Shown piece by piece: positions 1 through 7,457 of a DNA stretch of 56,534 bases (its first letter is position 1; every line of letters begins with the position of its first letter). The notes below the pieces were generated by a model, which was not told the DNA's origin, made no database searches, and saw only the letters and a program-made list of their open reading frames with translations. Both the position numbers and the translations under genes were made by a program. Source of the DNA: Chthoniobacterales bacterium (GTDB lineage Bacteria; Verrucomicrobiota; Verrucomicrobiia; Chthoniobacterales; Terrimicrobiaceae); assembly GCA_014879575.1 (NCBI GenBank), contig JACSRU010000154.1, positions 1 to 56,534 on the forward strand, read 5' to 3'.

Positions 1-59
1 GTATTAGATTTTCTAATTTCTTGATATAATCAATAATATTCCAAAATTTTTCTAATATT
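1..59 (+). promoter_or_regulatory. AT-rich promoter region with palindromes
   Basis: This segment is far more AT-rich than the rest of the window. It holds a consensus extended -10 element, TGATATAAT at 22-30, predicting transcription from about position 37 toward rlmN. No good -35 is visible, as expected for an extended -10 promoter. The -10 lies inside a perfect inverted repeat (TTGAT, ATA, ATCAA; 21-33). A second inverted repeat (ATTAGA at 3-8, TCTAAT at 12-17) lies just upstream, and TTTTCTAAT occurs twice (9-17 and 48-56). These could be operator sites, which is inference. The window edge cuts off anything further upstream. Confidence 0.5.
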
Positions 60-191
60 TTGCCTATCCGTTCCTGCGCGGATGTGCGGATTTTCCTGTG
101 TCAAAATATCTGGTCGAGGGTGCCGGATATCCTATTCTGCGGGGATGAGAGTCCAACCAGTCATCGTCTTTACGCTCAACCGCTCATCCGC

Positions 192-1262
192 GTGGAAGTT
201 TATTCCCTGACAAAGGCGGACTGGGAAGGGCATCTCGCGCAAATGGGCGAGCCGCAGTTTCGTGCCGGGCAAATCCTGGAATGGCTTTTCCGGAAGCGGG
301 CCGAACGTTGGGAGGACATGACCAACCTCCCTGCGAAACTCCGAAAATCCCTGGGCGAAAAATTCCCGATTTACCCGCTCGAAACCGTCCGGGAAAGCGG
401 CGCGGGGGACACCACCCGGAAATTTTTATTTCGTTTGAAAGACGGGCAGTTGATCGAGACGGTGTTGATCCCGGCCTCTCCCGCGCTTTATGGTGAGGCC
501 TCCGACCGCCGCACCATCTGCATTTCGAGTCAGGTGGGGTGCGCGTATGGCTGCAAATTCTGCGCCAGCGGATTGGACGGCTGGAAGAGGAACCTTTCTG
601 CGGGGGAAATTGTCGGCCAGTTTCTTCGGGTCGAGGCACTCGGTGGAGAGAAGGTCCACAACATCGTTTTCATGGGCATGGGAGAGCCGATGGCCAACTA
701 CGACAATCTTCTCCGTGCGATCGAAATTCTGAACGCCCCTTGGGGGGTTGGACTTGGGGCAAGGCACATGACGATTTCCACCTCCGGTCTTGTCCCGGGA
801 ATCCGTGCGCTGGCCCGGCAGCCCCTTCAGGTCCGTCTGGCAATTTCCCTTCACGGAGCCACGGATGAGGTCCGCAGCCGGATCATGCCGGTCAATCGCA
901 AGCATCCCCTGCACGATCTCCTTTCCGCCTGCGCGGATTACACACGGCTCAAAAAACAGAAGATCACTTTTGAATACATCCTGATCAAGGATCTCAATGA
1001 TGCCCCCGAACAAGCCTGTCTGCTGGCCGGCCACGCCCGGAAACTCGGCGCAAAAATCAATCTCATCCCCTACAACACCGTGGAGGGTCTCGATTGGCAA
1101 CGCCCGGATCAGGACCGCCAGGATGCGTTCCTGGCCATCGTCCGCCGGGAGGGTGCCGATGTCACGCTCCGCCGTGAGAAAGGTCACGACATCGCCGCCG
1201 CCTGCGGCCAGCTCCGCTTGCAGGTGGAAAAATCCTTTGCACCAGCCCCGCCGCTGAATTAA
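192..1262 (+). CDS. rlmN: 23S rRNA (adenine2503-C2)-methyltransferase RlmN
   Basis: Radical-SAM enzyme that methylates C2 of A2503 in 23S rRNA, and in many bacteria A37 of some tRNAs. The 4Fe-4S motif CAYGCKFC is preceded by RRTICISSQVG, whose Cys matches the mechanistic Cys118 of E. coli RlmN. The C-terminal IAAACGQL supplies the second Cys, the one that becomes methylated. MGMGEPMANYDN is the SAM-binding GEP segment. The frame is open from a TTG at 60, but the family N-terminus (a helix leading to GEPQFRAGQILEWLF) begins right after the GTG at 192, giving 356 residues, the usual length. There is no clear Shine-Dalgarno at either start. An extended -10 lies at 22-30. The next gene starts 10 bases downstream. 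Confidence 0.95.
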   Translation: MEVYSLTKADWEGHLAQMGEPQFRAGQILEWLFRKRAERWEDMTNLPAKLRKSLGEKFPIYPLETVRESGAGDTTRKFLFRLKDGQLIETVLIPASPALYGEASDRRTICISSQVGCAYGCKFCASGLDGWKRNLSAGEIVGQFLRVEALGGEKVHNIVFMGMGEPMANYDNLLRAIEILNAPWGVGLGARHMTISTSGLVPGIRALARQPLQVRLAISLHGATDEVRSRIMPVNRKHPLHDLLSACADYTRLKKQKITFEYILIKDLNDAPEQACLLAGHARKLGAKINLIPYNTVEGLDWQRPDQDRQDAFLAIVRREGADVTLRREKGHDIAAACGQLRLQVEKSFAPAPPLN

Positions 1263-1272
1263 CGATCTTTCG

Positions 1273-1920
1273 ATGTCGGACAACGATTTTTTCGGGGAAA
1301 CATGGGACGAATACCAGTGGGAACGCTTCCTGCAGGAACAGGACCGAAATACCGAGAAGTATTTTCGCCTGCTCGAAAAATTTGTGGACCATCCGGAGCG
1401 TGACAAGCTCATCGCCCGGGAAATGGGCTGGGATTCGTGTGGGGATGACGCCGAGATCGGGGAAATGGCCGACCTCTTGTGTGGCCAGGAAATGGAATGC
1501 TCCGGGGAGAGTTCGGCGGACGACGAGCAATTCGACGGGTTTATGAAGTCTCCCGTCTATAAGGAAACCCTTCACCTCCACCGCTGGATCAACAACTGGA
1601 TTGATTCCAGTGACCGTGCAAAGGATCACCCGGAAGCCATCCGGCTCGCCACCCGTTCGGCGGCCTGCTCCGCCAAACTGGCGGCGGCACTTTGTGGGGA
1701 CGACCTCGCCGAGTTGGGAATGACGATCGCCTATCTGAAACGCGCACTCAAAGCCTCGAATGACACACTCGATGCCGTTGCAAAACTCGTGGAGGCCGGG
1801 GTTCTGGACAAAAGGCGCGCGGCGGTCGCCCGACGACATGTCTTCAAAATCCGAAACCACATTGTGGATTACATGAGCGGGTTCCGCGCGGAATGGCGCA
1901 AACGACACGGGAACACCTGA
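1273..1920 (+). CDS. Conserved-looking hypothetical protein, 215 aa
   Basis: I do not recognise this protein. It is acidic at the N-terminus (a DNDFFGETWDEYQWERFLQEQD-type start, rich in Trp, Asp and Glu) and becomes helical and basic toward the C-terminus (AAVARRHVFKIRNHIVDYMSGF). There is no signal peptide or membrane segment. Several Cys occur (near residues 56, 70, 76, 136 and 145) but they do not form a recognisable zinc motif. It starts 10 bases after rlmN and is probably co-transcribed with it. It converges on lpxA, whose stop is 43 bases away. It looks like a lineage-specific cytoplasmic protein, possibly a helical adaptor; that is a guess. Coding status is supported by its length, codon use and packing. 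Confidence 0.75.
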   Translation: MSDNDFFGETWDEYQWERFLQEQDRNTEKYFRLLEKFVDHPERDKLIAREMGWDSCGDDAEIGEMADLLCGQEMECSGESSADDEQFDGFMKSPVYKETLHLHRWINNWIDSSDRAKDHPEAIRLATRSAACSAKLAAALCGDDLAELGMTIAYLKRALKASNDTLDAVAKLVEAGVLDKRRAAVARRHVFKIRNHIVDYMSGFRAEWRKRHGNT

Positions 1921-1963
1921 TATTTTCAGGCAACCCTGCAATCGGCCAAGGCCTGGTCTGGAG

Positions 1964-2737
1964 TCAGCGCACGATGCCTCGCTGGGATTTTTCGATGAAG
2001 TCCAGCAGGTGGTCCCGAACCTCTGCGGTGGCAATTTCCGAGGCGATTTGCCCACAGGCCTGTTTGACATTCAGATTCGAACGGTAGAGGAGCCGGTAGC
2101 ATTCCCGCAGGACACGCACATCCCCGGCGGAAAATCCCCGGCGTTCTAACCCCACCTGATTCACTCCCCGGATCTCGGCGGGGTTGCCATCCGCAATCAT
2201 ATACGGAGGCACATCCTGCACGATCTTGGTGCAGCCACCGATGATCGCGTGCCGGCCAATGCGGCAGAATTGATGAACCCCGGACAGCCCGCCAATCACC
2301 GCATAATCCTCGACAAGGACATGTCCGGCGAGCGTGCCATTGTTTGAAAAAATCACGTGGTCACCAACCGTGCAATCGTGCGCGATGTGCGAGTAGGCCA
2401 GAAAGTTGCCGTGATTCCCGATGACTGTCCGGGTATCCGGAAGGGTGCCGCGATTGACCGTGCAAAATTCGCGGAACGAATTTCCGGCACCGATTTCCAA
2501 ATGGGTCGGCTCCCCGGCGTATTTGAGGTCCTGCGAGCGCTGCCCGATCGAGGTATAGGGGTAAAATGTGTTGCCGGGTCCGATTTTTGTCGGCCCCGCA
2601 ATCGTCACGTGTCCGAGCAGCCGGCATTCGGAACCGATCTCCACGTGTGCTCCAATGTGACAAAAGGGGCCGATTTCCGTTCCCTCACCGATCACGGCGG
2701 AAGCGTCCACAACCGCGCTGGGATGGATGAGCGTCAT
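1964..2737 (-). CDS. lpxA: UDP-N-acetylglucosamine O-acyltransferase LpxA
   Basis: First enzyme of lipid A synthesis: it transfers a 3-hydroxyacyl chain from acyl-ACP to the 3-OH of UDP-GlcNAc in the cytoplasm. Its 257 residues show left-handed beta-helix hexapeptide repeats through about residue 190 (IHPSAVVDASAVIGEG, IGPFCHIGAHVEIGSEC and so on). AYSHIAHDC contains the catalytic His equivalent to E. coli His125, and GVHQFCRIGRHAIIGG follows as in the family. A helical C-terminal domain follows (RRGFSAGDVRVLRECYRLLY). The ATG overlaps the stop of lpxC/fabZ by 4 bases, so the two are translationally coupled. The presence of lpxA and lpxC shows an organism that makes lipid A. Confidence 0.97.
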   Translation of the reverse strand: MTLIHPSAVVDASAVIGEGTEIGPFCHIGAHVEIGSECRLLGHVTIAGPTKIGPGNTFYPYTSIGQRSQDLKYAGEPTHLEIGAGNSFREFCTVNRGTLPDTRTVIGNHGNFLAYSHIAHDCTVGDHVIFSNNGTLAGHVLVEDYAVIGGLSGVHQFCRIGRHAIIGGCTKIVQDVPPYMIADGNPAEIRGVNQVGLERRGFSAGDVRVLRECYRLLYRSNLNVKQACGQIASEIATAEVRDHLLDFIEKSQRGIVR

Positions 2738-4035
2738 TTGTCAACCAGCCCAAAAAGCAGGTGTCCCTCCGAGACCACCTCGCCATTCACGAGGCAACGG
2801 CAGGAGGCCTTGCCGAGACGCTTCTTGGCACTCGTCAATTCACACTCGATAAAGAGCGTATCACCCGGCATCACCGGCTTGCGGAACTTCACTTCGTCGG
2901 CGCTCATGAAGTAGCCGATCTTCCCGGCGTTCTCGGTCTTGCGCATCATGACAATGCTGGCCACTTGCGCCATGGCTTCGAGTTGAAGCACGCCGGGCAT
3001 CACCGGATGTCCCGGAAAGTGCCCTTGAAAATACGGCTCATTGATCGAGACCGCCTTGACGCCGACCGCCCGCACATCCCCTTGAAATTCGATGATGCGA
3101 TCCACCATGAGGAACGGATACCGGTGGGGCAGCGTGCGCATGACCTCATTCACATCCAGGGCGCCGGTGGTGGCCGCCACGGGGCGGACGGCGACGGCGG
3201 ACATCTCGGCCTGGCGGTCGGCGAGCCGCTTGGCAGCCTGCGTATTGATCCCGTGACCGGGCTTCACGGCAACGACATGACCGAGAATCCGTCGCCCACA
3301 AAGTGCCAGATCCCCGATGATATCCAGAATTTTGTGGCGGACAAACTCCTCCGGGAACCGGAGCGGTTCCTTACTCAGGACGCTTTCCCCCCGGGCGACA
3401 ATCGCGTTCTCCAGGCTGCCCCCCTTGATCAGCCCCTTGTCCATGAGCGGCTTGACGTCCTCATAAAAAACAAACGTGCGCGCGGGCGCAATTTCCTTCT
3501 CGTAAAATTCCGGAGTGATCTCCGCGCTCAGAAACTGGGTGAAGCGCCCCTGCGGACCGACCTGGGTGCAGGAAATCCGGAATTTTGTGTCGGGCAGGAT
3601 CACCAGAACCGATTCGCCGGATTCGATGGTGAGCGGCTCACGGATTTCCAGGTAGCTGCGCAGGGCATCCTGTTCGACAATCCCGGCCTTGAGAATCATC
3701 GCGACAAAAGCCGCTCCGCTCCCGTCGCCGATCGGCGGCTCGTTGGCATTCATCTGGATGAGGGCGTTATCCACCCCCAAACCCGTCAGGGCGGAGAGCA
3801 CGTGCTCGACCGTATGGATTTTCACCATGCCCTGCACGAGGGTCGTGGCGCGTTCGACGGTTTTGACATGGGCGGCCGCCGCCTCAACGATCGGCTCGTC
3901 GGGCAAATCCACCCGCTGGAACTTGAATCCGTGTCCGGCGGGCGCGGGAAGAATCGTGATCGTAACGTCCTCACCCGTGTGAAGGGCGCTTCCGGTCAGG
4001 GTGGCTGGGGATGCGAGTGTGCGTTGTTTATCCAC
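2734..4035 (-). CDS. lpxC/fabZ: Bifunctional UDP-3-O-acyl-GlcNAc deacetylase / 3-hydroxyacyl-ACP dehydratase (LpxC-FabZ fusion)
   Basis: Fusion of two enzymes that compete for 3-hydroxyacyl chains. The first ~290 residues are LpxC, the zinc deacetylase committing to lipid A: KIHTVEHVLSALTGLGVDN gives the first zinc His, HKILDIIGD gives the second His and the Asp, and GHVVAVKPGHG gives the general-acid His. The last ~140 residues are FabZ: LPHRYPFLMVD, then the active-site stretch YFQGHFPGHPVMPGVLQLEA with catalytic His and Glu. The start is GTG. The stop overlaps the lpxA ATG. An upstream minus-strand TATAAA about 12 bases before the start may be a -10. This fusion is known from Bacteroidetes and related or PVC lineages. 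The opposite-strand rluA-type gene begins 235 bases away. Confidence 0.96.
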   Translation of the reverse strand: MDKQRTLASPATLTGSALHTGEDVTITILPAPAGHGFKFQRVDLPDEPIVEAAAAHVKTVERATTLVQGMVKIHTVEHVLSALTGLGVDNALIQMNANEPPIGDGSGAAFVAMILKAGIVEQDALRSYLEIREPLTIESGESVLVILPDTKFRISCTQVGPQGRFTQFLSAEITPEFYEKEIAPARTFVFYEDVKPLMDKGLIKGGSLENAIVARGESVLSKEPLRFPEEFVRHKILDIIGDLALCGRRILGHVVAVKPGHGINTQAAKRLADRQAEMSAVAVRPVAATTGALDVNEVMRTLPHRYPFLMVDRIIEFQGDVRAVGVKAVSINEPYFQGHFPGHPVMPGVLQLEAMAQVASIVMMRKTENAGKIGYFMSADEVKFRKPVMPGDTLFIECELTSAKKRLGKASCRCLVNGEVVSEGHLLFGLVDK

Positions 4036-4270
4036 GTGGCTTTATATGAAAATGCTTACGCCTGTTCGCCTGTGCGGAGCAGGATGTCGAGATACTTCTG
4101 ATTGCTGTGCGTCACAATAATCAACACGGCAATTTTTTGGGAAGCAATCTTTGAGAGGGTTTTGCAAACATTTGCGGTATTCGCCGAGTCCAAGTTCCCC
4201 GGCTGGCCTGTCGAGCGAAACGCCAGCCCGCGCACGCAACACCGCTCCCCGAAGAATACGTTCGCGCGAC

Positions 4271-5176
4271 ATGGCGCAAATGGATCATATTGCCGTCCAC
4301 CATTGCCACGATGTGAATCCTGATCAAGAAGACTTCGAGATCCTCGGGGAAACTCCGGCTCTCCTTGCGGTGAACAAGCCGGCGGGCCTCCTCGTTCACC
4401 CGACCAAGCCGGGTGGCCCCCGCACCCTCTGGGATGGACTCCGCGACCTCCTCCGCTACGAACTTGCCAACGGGGGCCAGATTTCCCTGATCAACCGACT
4501 CGACCGGGAAACCAGCGGAATCGTCCTTGTGGCAAAATCCGCCGGAGCCGCAAGGACCGCCGCAATGGCCATGCAGGAGGGCAAAATCAAAAAAGGTTAC
4601 CTTGCGATCGTGACGGACTGGCCGACGGAGGACGCCTTCGAGTCCCGGGAACCCATCCTTCGGCTTGGCGAGGTGGCCGAATCTCCGATTTATCTCCAGC
4701 GCGCGGCGCATCCCAAGGGAGTGGCCGCACACACCCGCTTCCAGGTTCTGTCGCGTTTCGAACGCAGGGAAGGTCGCTTCGCGCTGGTTTCCGCCGAACC
4801 TCTCACCGGACGCACACATCAGATCCGGGTGCATCTCTCACACTTGGGATTCCCCGTCGTCGGGGATAAAATCTACGGCCCCTCGCCAGATTGCTACCTG
4901 GGGTTCCTCCGCACGGGTTGGACACCCGAACTGGCGCGGCGACTCCACCTGCCCCGCCACGCCCTCCATTCCGCCGAAATGGAAATCCCCTGGGATGGCA
5001 CGCCCGAAAAATGGTCAAGCGGCCTGCCGACGGACCTTGCGGAGTTTTATTCGGCGGGCGATGAGTTCCAAGGCACGAGTTCCGGTTCATTCCTGAGGAG
5101 TGTCGCAATCTGCCCGGGTGCCGGATCGGAAGAATCCGGGCTTCCAAAGTCGAATGCCCACGCTACGATCCGCTGA
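4271..5176 (+). CDS. RluA-family pseudouridine synthase
   Basis: Converts uridine to pseudouridine in rRNA or tRNA. INRLDRETSGIVLVAKS contains the catalytic Asp of the RluA family, and LTGRTHQIRVHLSHLGFPVVGD is the second signature. There is no N-terminal S4 domain, so it resembles short RluA/RluC-type enzymes rather than RluD; the substrate cannot be assigned. The frame is open from a TTG at 4151, but homology begins only around residue 60 of that version. I chose the ATG at 4271; another ATG at 4280 is equally possible. The ~35 C-terminal residues after LPTDLAEFYSAG are low in conservation character. The kinase gene begins 21 bases downstream. Confidence 0.88.
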   Translation: MAQMDHIAVHHCHDVNPDQEDFEILGETPALLAVNKPAGLLVHPTKPGGPRTLWDGLRDLLRYELANGGQISLINRLDRETSGIVLVAKSAGAARTAAMAMQEGKIKKGYLAIVTDWPTEDAFESREPILRLGEVAESPIYLQRAAHPKGVAAHTRFQVLSRFERREGRFALVSAEPLTGRTHQIRVHLSHLGFPVVGDKIYGPSPDCYLGFLRTGWTPELARRLHLPRHALHSAEMEIPWDGTPEKWSSGLPTDLAEFYSAGDEFQGTSSGSFLRSVAICPGAGSEESGLPKSNAHATIR

Positions 5177-5196
5177 CTTCGGATATCAGTTGGGCA

Positions 5197-6198
5197 ATGG
5201 AGAACAGGCAAATCGAACACTGGCTGCGTGAGGATGGGCAATTAACGTCTGCCCCGGCAACGCTCACCCCACTGGGGGGCGGGGTCTCCTGCGAAATCCA
5301 CGTCGTCACCCAGGAGGACCGCGCATTTGTCGTCAAACGCGCCCTGGAACGCTTGCGCGTGGCCGCAGACTGGCGAGCGGATGTCTCCCGCAATACGGTG
5401 GAATACGATTTTTACAAATCCCTGGCGGAGCCCCTTTCCGGCGGCCTCCCCGAGGCGTATTTCCACAATCCCGTGCGGGGATACTTCACGATGGAATATC
5501 TCGGAGGGGAATGGTCCAACTGGAAGGAGTCCCTTTTGCAGGGGCGCTTTGATCCGCTGCATGGGGAACGGGCGGGTGCGCTCCTCGCCAAACTCCACTC
5601 CGCCACATGGCGGGACGACCGGCTGCTTCTCCGCTTCGATACCACGGAGAATTTTCGCCAATTGCGAACCGACCCTTATTTGCGCACGACGGCGGAGAAA
5701 CACCCCGCAGTGAGGGAAATGCTCATGGCGGAGGCCGACCGGCTTGAAAGCAGCCGCATCTGTCTGGTTCACGGAGACTTTAGCCCCAAGAACCTGATGA
5801 TTCGGGATCATCGCATGGTGTTGCTCGACGCGGAGGTGGCCTGGTTCGGAGATCCGGCCTTCGATGCGGCCTTTCTTCAGGCCCACTTTTTCCTGAAGGG
5901 AATCTTCCACGCGCCGCACGATACACTGTGGGAAATTGTCGCAGAATCCGCCTGGGAGGCTTATTGTGCGGGGCTGGGGACGCTCAGGGATCAGAATTTG
6001 GAGTTCCGTTGCGTCCGCCTGTTGGCCATTCTCCTGCTGGCGCGGGTGGATGGGAAATCTCCCGTCGAATACCTGTCACCTTCCCGGCAGGAAGTCGTGC
6101 GCGCTTTTGCCCTGGACGCCCTGAAAAACCTGCCCGGCAGTTTTCACGCCATGCGGACATCCTGGCGGAACCACCTTGCCCAACAGACTACCCTATGA
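5197..6198 (+). CDS. APH/choline-kinase-fold small-molecule phosphotransferase
   Basis: Protein-kinase-like fold enzyme, 333 residues, expected to phosphorylate a small hydroxylated substrate with ATP. The N-lobe Lys is probably in FVVKRALERL. ICLVHGDFSPKNLMI is the catalytic loop (HGDxxxxN), and MVLLDAEVAWFGDPAFDAAF carries the metal-binding Asp of the DxE/DFG position. It is related to aminoglycoside and methylthioribose kinases, but there is nothing to suggest antibiotic resistance. Its TGA overlaps the ATG of the enolase paralogue (6195-6198), so the two are co-translated. The kinase may make the phosphorylated substrate used by that enzyme; this is inference. The substrate is unknown. 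Confidence 0.85.
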   Translation: MENRQIEHWLREDGQLTSAPATLTPLGGGVSCEIHVVTQEDRAFVVKRALERLRVAADWRADVSRNTVEYDFYKSLAEPLSGGLPEAYFHNPVRGYFTMEYLGGEWSNWKESLLQGRFDPLHGERAGALLAKLHSATWRDDRLLLRFDTTENFRQLRTDPYLRTTAEKHPAVREMLMAEADRLESSRICLVHGDFSPKNLMIRDHRMVLLDAEVAWFGDPAFDAAFLQAHFFLKGIFHAPHDTLWEIVAESAWEAYCAGLGTLRDQNLEFRCVRLLAILLLARVDGKSPVEYLSPSRQEVVRAFALDALKNLPGSFHAMRTSWRNHLAQQTTL

Positions 6199-7457
6199 AA
6201 ATTCGCTCGCTGGACGCTTATCAAATCTACGACTCACGGGGAAATCCCACCATTGAGGCGGAAGTGACTCTGGAAAACGGGATGACCGGACGGGGGCTGG
6301 TGCCCTCCGGCGCCTCCACCGGCCAATTCGAGGCCAAAGAGCTGCGGGATGGAGAGGCCTCCCGCTTTCGCGGCAAGTCGGTCTTTCGCGCCATCGCCAA
6401 CGTTCACCAGAAAATTGCCGCCGTCGTGCGCGGATGCGATGTGCTGGACCAACGGGCCATTGACGATTCCCTGATCGCCCTGGACGGAACACCCGACAAA
6501 AGCCACCTCGGCGCAAATGCCATCCTGGCCGTATCCCTGGCCGTTGCGAATGCCGCCGCTGTTGCCAAAGGTGTGCCGCTTTTTCAATCCCTCGGGGAAG
6601 GAACCCTCCTGCCTCTTCCGGAAATCCAGATTTTTGGTGGCGGAGCGCATGCCAACTGGCGCACGGATGTGCAGGATTTTCTTCTCATCGCCACCGGCGC
6701 CAAAACGTATGAAGAATCCCTGCGCATCACCTTCGACGTCTATCACGCCGCCGGGGATCTCATGAAGGAACGCGGCACTTGTTATGGCGTGGCCGATGAA
6801 GGCGGCTACTGGCCGGAATTCCGCACCAACGAAGAGGTCTTCGAAACCTTTCTCCGGGCCATTGAGCGGGCGGGTTACACGCCGGGAGTCGAAGCGTCCC
6901 TGTCGCTCGACATCGCCGCCAGTGATCTTTTTGACGAAGCCAGCGGCCTTTACCACTTCCGCCTCGAAGACAGATCCTTCGACTCCGACGCCTTTGCCGA
7001 ACTCCTCACGCACTGGTGCGAAAAATATCCCGTCGTTTCGCTGGAAGATCCGATGGCGGACACCGATTTTGACGGTTGGAAAAAAATCCATTCCGCGCTC
7101 GGCTCCAAATTGCAACTGATCGGCGACGACCTTTTTACGACCAATATTGCGCGAATCCGGCAGGGCATGGAATCCGGTCTGGCCAACGCGGTGTTGATCA
7201 AGCTCAACCAGATTGGAACCGTAAGCGAGACGATGGATGCGATCCGTCTCACGCAGGAAGCGGGATGGAACCCGGTGGTCAGCGCGCGATCCGGGGAAAC
7301 CGAGGACGCCTTTATTTCCCACCTTGCCGTTGCCACCGATGCCGGGCAATTGAAAGTGGGCTCCTTTTCACGAAGCGAGCGGATGGCGAAATGGAACGAA
7401 GTCCTGCGCATCAGCCGCTCCCTCGGAGCAAGGGCACGCTTTTCACCAATATGTTGA
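6195..7457 (+). CDS. Enolase paralogue (divergent phosphopyruvate hydratase)
   Basis: Clearly of the enolase family, 420 residues from the ATG overlapping the kinase stop. The mobile loop PSGASTG (38-43), the metal ligands D239, E284 and D311/312, E202 in ADEGGY, K336 in LIKLNQIGT and K387 in GQLKVGS are all present. Two positions nearly invariant in true enolases differ: the catalytic-site Glu of the usual QEFM segment is Asp161 (VQDFL), and the His of SHRSGETED is Ala364 (SARSGETED). The NGGAHA region is also altered (IFGGGAHANW). It may therefore act on a modified 2-phosphoglycerate-like substrate, or be a slow enolase. Start and stop overlap the neighbouring kinase and cstA genes, making a three-gene unit. 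If no other enolase exists in the genome this would have to be eno itself. Confidence 0.85.
   Translation: MKIRSLDAYQIYDSRGNPTIEAEVTLENGMTGRGLVPSGASTGQFEAKELRDGEASRFRGKSVFRAIANVHQKIAAVVRGCDVLDQRAIDDSLIALDGTPDKSHLGANAILAVSLAVANAAAVAKGVPLFQSLGEGTLLPLPEIQIFGGGAHANWRTDVQDFLLIATGAKTYEESLRITFDVYHAAGDLMKERGTCYGVADEGGYWPEFRTNEEVFETFLRAIERAGYTPGVEASLSLDIAASDLFDEASGLYHFRLEDRSFDSDAFAELLTHWCEKYPVVSLEDPMADTDFDGWKKIHSALGSKLQLIGDDLFTTNIARIRQGMESGLANAVLIKLNQIGTVSETMDAIRLTQEAGWNPVVSARSGETEDAFISHLAVATDAGQLKVGSFSRSERMAKWNEVLRISRSLGARARFSPIC

Noticed and set aside
5928-6194. N-terminal extension of the enolase frame.
   Set aside because: It is the shadow of the phosphotransferase gene; the enolase N-terminus MKIRSLDAYQIYDSRGNPT starts exactly at the overlapping ATG at 6195.
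5197-6198. Aminoglycoside resistance gene.
   Set aside because: The fold family is broad; the gene is translationally coupled to metabolic genes and shows no specific APH subtype signature.
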